Shown here in pieces: positions 6,994 to 11,804 of a stretch of DNA of 11,804 nt (positions are counted from its first letter, which is position 1; each line of letters begins with the position of its first letter). Source of the DNA: Bacteroidales bacterium (lineage in GTDB: Bacteria > Bacteroidota > Bacteroidia > Bacteroidales > S143-33). Below the pieces are notes generated by a model. It made no database searches. It was not told where the DNA came from and saw only the letters and a list, made by a program, of their open reading frames with translations. The stretch spans positions 6,157-17,960 of the forward strand of contig JALWNS010000210.1 of assembly GCA_027083655.1 (NCBI GenBank), in the 5' to 3' direction. The position numbers were made by a program, and so were the translations under genes.

Positions 6994-9164
6994 ATCATTT
7001 CAAATTTCGATTTGTCTAATGATTTTATATGACACTCGTTTCTTGAGACTATTATTTGATAAGACCAGGAGTTTAGTTTCTTTTTAAAGAAATAATTCTC
7101 TATTCTGACACGCATCTTTATTTCTGTGGGGTTAAACACATCATTAACCTGCTCAAACTCCAACACATAACGTGTCTTCAGAAAAATAACAAAGCTAACA
7201 AGAAAGTCCTGTAGCCAAACCAACAGCTTGTTGTTGGTAAAATGCAAAGGTATAAAATCATAAAACTGTACATTCTCATAATATCCAAGCGGGATAAAAT
7301 TAAGTGTCTGGTAAAGTATGAACAAAGGCGAACGGCGGCGGCCGATATAGTTCAACATCTTCAGAACAACACCATTGTTCACCAGATAAATCTTTTCATT
7401 CTCACTCTCTGACATTAAAAACTGGTTGTTGTAAATATCTGTGTCTGCAACAAAAGAGCATGTCCTGTGCTTATGTTCATCTATTACCTCTGCTGTGTAC
7501 CTCTTACCAGGAATAAAACTAAATATCTGCTTGAGCAAAGGAATTGTCTCAATATTAGACACTTTACTTCCTTCCTGTGGTTGTCCGTATTTAACATAGC
7601 GTGGCTGTCCGGTCACATCCAGATAATCACTAAAGCCTCCTTCCATTGTCTTGCTTCCTATGATTGGGCTAGTCTGTAGCTGGAAATGCAAATGTGGATA
7701 AGGAGAACGCCCCGAATTCCCAACATGTGCAAGGATCTGTCCCCGTTTAACATACTGGCCTTTAATCACTTTTATTGTACCTTTTCTGAGATGGCTAAGC
7801 TGTGAATAAATACCAGGTGCATGTTGTATTACTATGGTATTGCCCCAGTTTTGTGCCAGGTTAACATCCCCAACAACATTATCCTCAATGCCATCCACAA
7901 TGTCCACTATCACACCATCTGCAGGTGCTACCACTGGTTTGTCATAACAATAATAATCCGTAAGCTCCAAACCCTTGTCTCTAAACTGGTTGCCTTTTGC
8001 ATCCACAATTACAAAATCCCAGGCATAACGCCATGCATCCTTGTGGGTATATTTTCCGTCAAATCCCTGGCTTACAGTCCACTGGCCAAAGAAAGGCAAA
8101 GAAAATTTTATGTTAACAAGATTGCCATGGACAGAATGTGCCCGGTCAAAATATGCGTTCTGCTCAGGGTTGCGGTGTTGGATATATGCCAATTTCAATT
8201 TATTATCAGGATAAACACGAAGACGGAGTGCATAAACAAATCCAAGCACTGCCAGGTTAAAAGGCAAAGAATAAACAGGCAATGAAAACAGGGCAAAGAG
8301 CTTACCCACACCAATTGTGATAACAACAAGTGTCGGTATAATCACCAATAACCAGGCCAGGGAACGCCACGATGGAATGATGAAAAATCCACCTAGCGCA
8401 ATAGCCGTCAGTATGTAATTAAAACCAAAATAAGTGTAATTCAACTCCTCCACAGGAACACCAATAAACTGGTAAAACCAGTAAGCCACATAAAAACCTA
8501 TCAAAGACATCAAAAACAAATGGCGTGAATACAACAGCAATCCAAGGGCTATGGCTACTCCCACAAGAACATTATACTGGAAAAATATAGCACTAAGCGA
8601 CAAAAAATATGTCTTTAGTCCGGCAGGCAATTGCAAATTCGTAATGAAATCATAAATATTTACGAGCCGTATTCCCCCCAGGGAATACAGCTCGTTGTGT
8701 GTGTAAATACCACGCAGACTGATACCCAGGCTACTAAAATCTGACAGGCCCAGAAGTACCATCCACACAGCAAAAAGAAACGGCAAACTCAAATACGGTA
8801 AACCATATTTGGCCAGAACACCCTGCAGAACAATACTTATAAACAACGTAAGAATGGCCACTAGTACAACCAGCAAGAGTGCTTTCCAAGACGGTGCAAA
8901 AAACGTGGCAATAGCCAGGCCTGTCAATAGTGAGTTAAAACCATACAAACCTTTAACTATGCTACTGCGGTCATAGCCAAGTAAATAAGCCACTATATTG
9001 GCCACCAACACAGAGACCACAGCGCTCAGCCCTAACCATAAGTCAAAAAACGATACCAGCAGCAAAACCAGACCTAAAATCTTGTTTGTTGAGAAAAATA
9101 CCTGCGAATAACTATTTAAAATGGTTTTGCCTGCCTTGCCAGTCAAATATTTTAGCCTACTCAT
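6969..9164 (-). CDS. urea-transporter-type channel fused to M23 (LytM) peptidase
   Basis: This 731-residue protein has three parts. Residues 1 to about 320 are a urea-transporter (UT) family channel with about ten membrane segments (near 29-45, 47-63, 73-90, 95-116, 121-140, 195-212, 215-235, 246-264, 268-292, 297-315). Its internal two-fold repeat is visible as GLYGFNSLLTGLA (72-84) and YFGFNYILTAIAL (245-257), and as GLPYLSLPF (121-129) and SLPVYSLPF (294-302). Residues about 350-500 are an M23 zinc metallopeptidase: likely metal ligands H374 and D383 (in THKDAWRYAWDF), H458 (SHLRKG), and the H491-L-H493 motif after GNSGRSPYP. The first motif is H-x8-D rather than the usual H-x3-D. Residues about 505-731 match nothing I know and contain a hydrophobic run near 655-663. 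ATGA overlap with the decarboxylase gene implies translational coupling. The actual solute is unknown: urea is only the family's reference substrate, and no urease or arginase is visible here. Confidence 0.88.
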   Translation of the reverse strand: MSRLKYLTGKAGKTILNSYSQVFFSTNKILGLVLLLVSFFDLWLGLSAVVSVLVANIVAYLLGYDRSSIVKGLYGFNSLLTGLAIATFFAPSWKALLLVVLVAILTLFISIVLQGVLAKYGLPYLSLPFLFAVWMVLLGLSDFSSLGISLRGIYTHNELYSLGGIRLVNIYDFITNLQLPAGLKTYFLSLSAIFFQYNVLVGVAIALGLLLYSRHLFLMSLIGFYVAYWFYQFIGVPVEELNYTYFGFNYILTAIALGGFFIIPSWRSLAWLLVIIPTLVVITIGVGKLFALFSLPVYSLPFNLAVLGFVYALRLRVYPDNKLKLAYIQHRNPEQNAYFDRAHSVHGNLVNIKFSLPFFGQWTVSQGFDGKYTHKDAWRYAWDFVIVDAKGNQFRDKGLELTDYYCYDKPVVAPADGVIVDIVDGIEDNVVGDVNLAQNWGNTIVIQHAPGIYSQLSHLRKGTIKVIKGQYVKRGQILAHVGNSGRSPYPHLHFQLQTSPIIGSKTMEGGFSDYLDVTGQPRYVKYGQPQEGSKVSNIETIPLLKQIFSFIPGKRYTAEVIDEHKHRTCSFVADTDIYNNQFLMSESENEKIYLVNNGVVLKMLNYIGRRRSPLFILYQTLNFIPLGYYENVQFYDFIPLHFTNNKLLVWLQDFLVSFVIFLKTRYVLEFEQVNDVFNPTEIKMRVRIENYFFKKKLNSWSYQIIVSRNECHIKSLDKSKFEMIWKEESYF

Positions 9165-10519
9165 AGTTTAATGTTCTTGAGATGCTCAGGTACCAGCTCC
9201 TGGTTTTTGAAAACAGTAATATCTTCTTTCTTGCGAATAACGTGCATTTGTCCCTCCATGTCAATTAGCACCACATTAGGGCGGTATGTTATAAACTGCA
9301 TCCACTGTGTCATCGTGTATGCTCCCACGCGCTTTATAACGAAATGGTCACCCTTTTTGAGCAATGGGAAATTAATGTTTTCCCGTATAACGTCAATGTT
9401 CATGCACAATGGCCCGTAAAGGACTGTTGTTTCGGTCTGAAATCCAGTATCTTTAGCCGGATAGACCTCATAATCATACCAGAAGGCTGTAAACATCAGA
9501 TTTACACCAACATCAAGGATCGTAGCACGGCGGCCGTCAGGCAGACGCTTATTGGCCAGCACTGTGCCGAGAAGATAACCAGCATCATCAATCAGTGCAC
9601 GGCCAGTCTCGAGGAACAAATAAGGCATATTATTCGGATCAAAATCTGCCGCCCAGATAGCATCGGTGATAGCCTGGGCATACTGGTCAAAAGTAGGGTT
9701 TGTATCGCTACCGGGCAGGTATGCACCCTTGAGTGTATTGGCAGAAGCAAAACCTCCACCCAGATCTATATACGAGATATGATGGCCCCATCTCTGGTGA
9801 ATTCTTTTTGCCAGGTCTGCGAGCTTGCGCATTGCCACGTGATAAGGCTTGTCTGACATGATATAAGTACCGATATGAGCATGCAAGCCTCTCAAATCAA
9901 CCTTTGAACTGTGCATCAAACGGCTAATAGCATTCCATGCCTCGCCATTTTCGTAATTAAACCCAAACCTGTCCCACTGTGGGTAAATACCTGTGTCCAT
10001 GTTTACCCTGATGGCTACTTGTGGCCGCTCCTGCATCTGCTCAGCCAGTGTCAAAACCTCATAAAGCTCATCATAATGGTCTATGTGTATGAGTGATTGG
10101 TTCTTTATTGCCAGGCGCAGGTCTTCCTTGCTCTTGTCAGGACCGTTGAAAATTATCTTGTTACCTGGTACGCCATTGTCCAGGGCTTTCTGGTACTCAA
10201 AGCCTGAGACAACCTCGGCCCACGAACCTTCTTGGTGGAAAATACGGCATACTGCATCCAGATAATTGGTCTTGTACGACCAGGCAAACTGTACCTTGGG
10301 ATAACGTGTTTCAAAAGCTGTCTTTGCCTCCTGGTATTTTTCGCGTATTATACGCTCAGATATGACGAAAACTGGAGATCCATAACGGGATATGATTTCT
10401 TCTACCGGTATGCCCTCTATCTCTGGTATATGTTTATTCACGCGACGGATACCAAACTTTTTTGAGGGCATACCCTCGTTTATTTTAATGATTATTGGTC
10501 TTTGATATGCTTTTTTCAT
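9161..10519 (-). CDS. fold-III PLP decarboxylase, DapDC/ODC-like, substrate unknown
   Basis: This is a 452-residue cytosolic enzyme of the alanine-racemase-fold (group IV) decarboxylase family. Visible landmarks: the PLP lysine K83 in WSYKTNYL, HAHIGTY at 213-219, the phosphate-binding GGGFA at 254-258, ETGR at 304-307 (EPGR in most relatives), catalytic C372 in GPLCMNID, and VGAY at 398-401. In classical diaminopimelate decarboxylases the cysteine motif is C-E-S-x-D. Here it is C-M-N-I-D, so a different substrate from DAP is likely. An upstream in-frame ATG at 10564 would add 15 residues but lies inside the ATP-grasp gene. I prefer 10519, which is 13 nt after that gene's stop. The pairing with an ATP-grasp enzyme recalls BtrJ and BtrK of butirosin synthesis, where the amino acid is first ligated to a carrier and then decarboxylated. 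That comparison is inference. Confidence 0.88.
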   Translation of the reverse strand: MKKAYQRPIIIKINEGMPSKKFGIRRVNKHIPEIEGIPVEEIISRYGSPVFVISERIIREKYQEAKTAFETRYPKVQFAWSYKTNYLDAVCRIFHQEGSWAEVVSGFEYQKALDNGVPGNKIIFNGPDKSKEDLRLAIKNQSLIHIDHYDELYEVLTLAEQMQERPQVAIRVNMDTGIYPQWDRFGFNYENGEAWNAISRLMHSSKVDLRGLHAHIGTYIMSDKPYHVAMRKLADLAKRIHQRWGHHISYIDLGGGFASANTLKGAYLPGSDTNPTFDQYAQAITDAIWAADFDPNNMPYLFLETGRALIDDAGYLLGTVLANKRLPDGRRATILDVGVNLMFTAFWYDYEVYPAKDTGFQTETTVLYGPLCMNIDVIRENINFPLLKKGDHFVIKRVGAYTMTQWMQFITYRPNVVLIDMEGQMHVIRKKEDITVFKNQELVPEHLKNIKL

Positions 10520-10532
10520 GGTTAAAGATTTT

Positions 10533-11579
10533 TTATAATTCACCGTAAATATTGATTTTTTCAAAGTCAGAAATATCTCCTATAAGATCATAGGAGTAAC
10601 GTATGAACATCGTACCTGCCTTGTACTCGGTCATAGGCTCCACATCCCAGCCCATAGCCAGCTTAACAAGGGCTTCTGGTATATTCTGCCCTGCACCATT
10701 GGCAAGATAAACCCATGCAGGAATACGCGGATTAATCTCAATCAAATAATACTTCTGGTCCTCTGTCTTGATGACTTCCAGCTCCATACCACCACGCCAC
10801 CGGGTCTTCCGGATAATATCGTGTGTTAGCTCTATCAAATTAGGGTCTTTGATAGCTATGCCTGCCCATGCTTTGCCCTTGTCTGTTATATATTGCTTAC
10901 GCATAGGCACACAAGCTATTGTACGGCCTTGACCATCGCCCAGGGCTACGACATTGACCTCAGTTCCCTTTATGTACTCCTGGATAATGACAGGCAAGCC
11001 CCACTTGGCCACGAGCTTGTGGTAATGGTAAACAGCCTGGTTGAAATTATTAACCTCATAGGCTTCATAAAACTTACCTTTTATCCACAAAGGATATTCA
11101 AAACCTTCGGGCAGAAAAGCCAAATCTTTCTCATTGGTAATAGCCCGGCTACGAGGCACCAGGACACCATACTTTTCGCCAAACTTATCCAGATTAGACT
11201 TGTGGCGCTCCTCAAACTGATCCAGCGTAGGAACAAAAAGCCTTATTCCCCACTGGTTCAATAGTTTCTCGTTTGTTATAAAAGTATAAAGCTCTGCATC
11301 AAAATTTGGGATTATTACGTCTAACTTTTCTTTTGAATGAATGTAATAAATCCGGTCAAGATATTTCTCGCTCCCCTCAGACGGATAAGGTAACATATAA
11401 ACCTTGTCCACAAGGTCACGCATGTAAATGCCAGGCTCGAGGTTTTCATACGCCAATCCAATTACCCGGACATCAAAGTCCTGTGCCTCGCGCAATCCAC
11501 GGATAACGGGTACACCAGGGCCTGGATTATCTGTGTTATTGAGCCCTGTGACAGCAATAACCAGTTTTTCTTTTTCCAT
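10533..11579 (-). CDS. ATP-grasp ligase of the carbamoyl-phosphate-synthase-like type
   Basis: This 348-residue cytosolic enzyme is predicted to activate a carboxylate with ATP and join it to an amine or thiol. An N-terminal pre-ATP-grasp domain (about 1-125) begins with IAVTGLNNTDNPGPG. The ATP-grasp domain (about 126-310) shows the nucleotide-binding lysine K167 in LWIKGK, QEYIKGTEVNV at 200-210, acidic metal ligands near E268, and the Mg-binding signature LIEINPR at 279-285, followed by AGQNIPEALVKLAMG. A C-terminal tail of about 38 residues follows. It is not carbamoyl-phosphate synthase itself, because it is a third of that length and has one ATP-grasp unit. Its start lies 4 nt after the stop of the PqqD-like gene. 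The neighbouring decarboxylase and PqqD-like protein suggest amino-acid or peptide ligation. The real substrates are unknown. Confidence 0.9.
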   Translation of the reverse strand: MEKEKLVIAVTGLNNTDNPGPGVPVIRGLREAQDFDVRVIGLAYENLEPGIYMRDLVDKVYMLPYPSEGSEKYLDRIYYIHSKEKLDVIIPNFDAELYTFITNEKLLNQWGIRLFVPTLDQFEERHKSNLDKFGEKYGVLVPRSRAITNEKDLAFLPEGFEYPLWIKGKFYEAYEVNNFNQAVYHYHKLVAKWGLPVIIQEYIKGTEVNVVALGDGQGRTIACVPMRKQYITDKGKAWAGIAIKDPNLIELTHDIIRKTRWRGGMELEVIKTEDQKYYLIEINPRIPAWVYLANGAGQNIPEALVKLAMGWDVEPMTEYKAGTMFIRYSYDLIGDISDFEKINIYGEL

Positions 11580-11583
11580 AGCT

Positions 11584-11804
11584 CTAAGCAGTTAATAGAT
11601 TATTCATTCTAAGCATCTCAATAAAATCCTGCAGATCCTTTTCGGCATCAATAGGATCCACATCAAATTCATTAACAAGATTCTGCAAAATCTCCTGAAA
11701 TTCTAGTCCTTGCTTAATTTGTTGGATAATAAACAGGCCTGTTTCGTTCAGGCTAAACGACTCTCCGGTCAGGGGATTGAACACAAAACCAGTGTCGCTA
11801 ATAG
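11584..11804 (-). CDS. PqqD-like small protein (N-terminus beyond window)
   Basis: At least 72 residues are visible, and the frame stays open to the right edge. The GTG at 11784 is an internal codon rather than a convincing start, because family-like sequence (ISDTGFVFNPLTGESFSLN) continues upstream of it. The pattern FNPLTGESFSLNETG, then IIQQIKQG, then EILQNLVNEFDVD, then AEKDLQDFIEML and a closing NNLL, fits the PqqD fold: a small beta-hairpin followed by a winged-helix-like part. PqqD domains bind precursor peptides (the RiPP recognition element) and hand them to modifying enzymes. As the first visible gene before an ATP-grasp ligase, it suggests that the substrate is a peptide or protein-bound group. 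No precursor peptide is visible in the window. It must lie further right if it exists. Confidence 0.8.
   Translation of the reverse strand, partial: ISDTGFVFNPLTGESFSLNETGLFIIQQIKQGLEFQEILQNLVNEFDVDPIDAEKDLQDFIEMLRMNNLLTA

Noticed and set aside
7821..8285. Plus-strand frame of 154 codons opposite the channel–peptidase gene
   Set aside because: It is antisense to a well-supported coding region and has no recognisable domain.
6969..9164. Urea utilisation locus
   Set aside because: Only the channel family points to urea. No urease, urea amidolyase, arginase or agmatinase gene is in the window, and the other operon members suggest a different product.
9344..9856. Plus-strand frame of 170 codons opposite the decarboxylase gene
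   Set aside because: The minus-strand frame carries every expected PLP-enzyme motif. The plus frame has none of any family.
10520..10564. Upstream ATG at 10564 as the start of the decarboxylase
   Set aside because: It adds 15 low-complexity residues and overlaps the ATP-grasp gene by 32 bp. The ATG at 10519 lies 13 nt after that gene's stop and fits the operon spacing better, though neither has a Shine-Dalgarno.

Overview
The window looks like a piece of a Bacteroidota chromosome. The signs are outer-membrane and periplasmic proteins with short Lys/Arg-led signal peptides, a beta-barrel protein ending in an aromatic residue (…WTF), few Shine-Dalgarno sequences, and two candidate promoters of the TTTG-N20-TAnnTTTn type. 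All recognisable genes lie on the minus strand, so transcription runs from right to left. The genus cannot be named from the sequence alone.

Right half (about 11804 down to 5093): one tightly packed operon of six genes. In transcription order they are a PqqD-like small protein (5' end beyond the window), an ATP-grasp ligase, a fold-III PLP decarboxylase related to diaminopimelate decarboxylase, a urea-transporter-type channel fused to an M23 (LytM) metallopeptidase plus an unassigned C-terminal region, a TPR plus beta-barrel outer-membrane protein, and a small exported TPR protein. Neighbouring genes overlap or lie 4 to 13 bp apart. A 12-bp stem enclosing a second hairpin and followed by T-runs lies just after the last gene and probably ends the transcript. 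The set combines cytosolic ligation and decarboxylation with an inner-membrane channel, a peptidase and an outer-membrane barrel. It reads as a pathway that builds a small amino-acid-derived or peptide-derived product and handles it across the envelope. I do not recognise it as a characterised system, and it is the most interesting item here.

Middle (about 5092 to 3639): two intergenic stretches flank a short orphan exported protein. The 348-bp stretch on its right holds the operon's terminator-like structure, a 9-bp hairpin and a candidate promoter for the orphan gene. The roughly 700-bp stretch on its left is an array of degenerate repeats of about 95 to 115 bp. Each well-preserved copy carries a palindrome around the core GTGCCTACG.

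Left part: tex, a complete housekeeping RNA-binding accessory protein, and then the N-terminal 473 codons of an EVE-domain protein of the kind found in McrB-like (type IV restriction) ATPases. That gene runs off the left edge before any AAA+ motif appears, so the restriction assignment is only likely. I see no rRNA, tRNA, CRISPR array, transposase or integrase gene.
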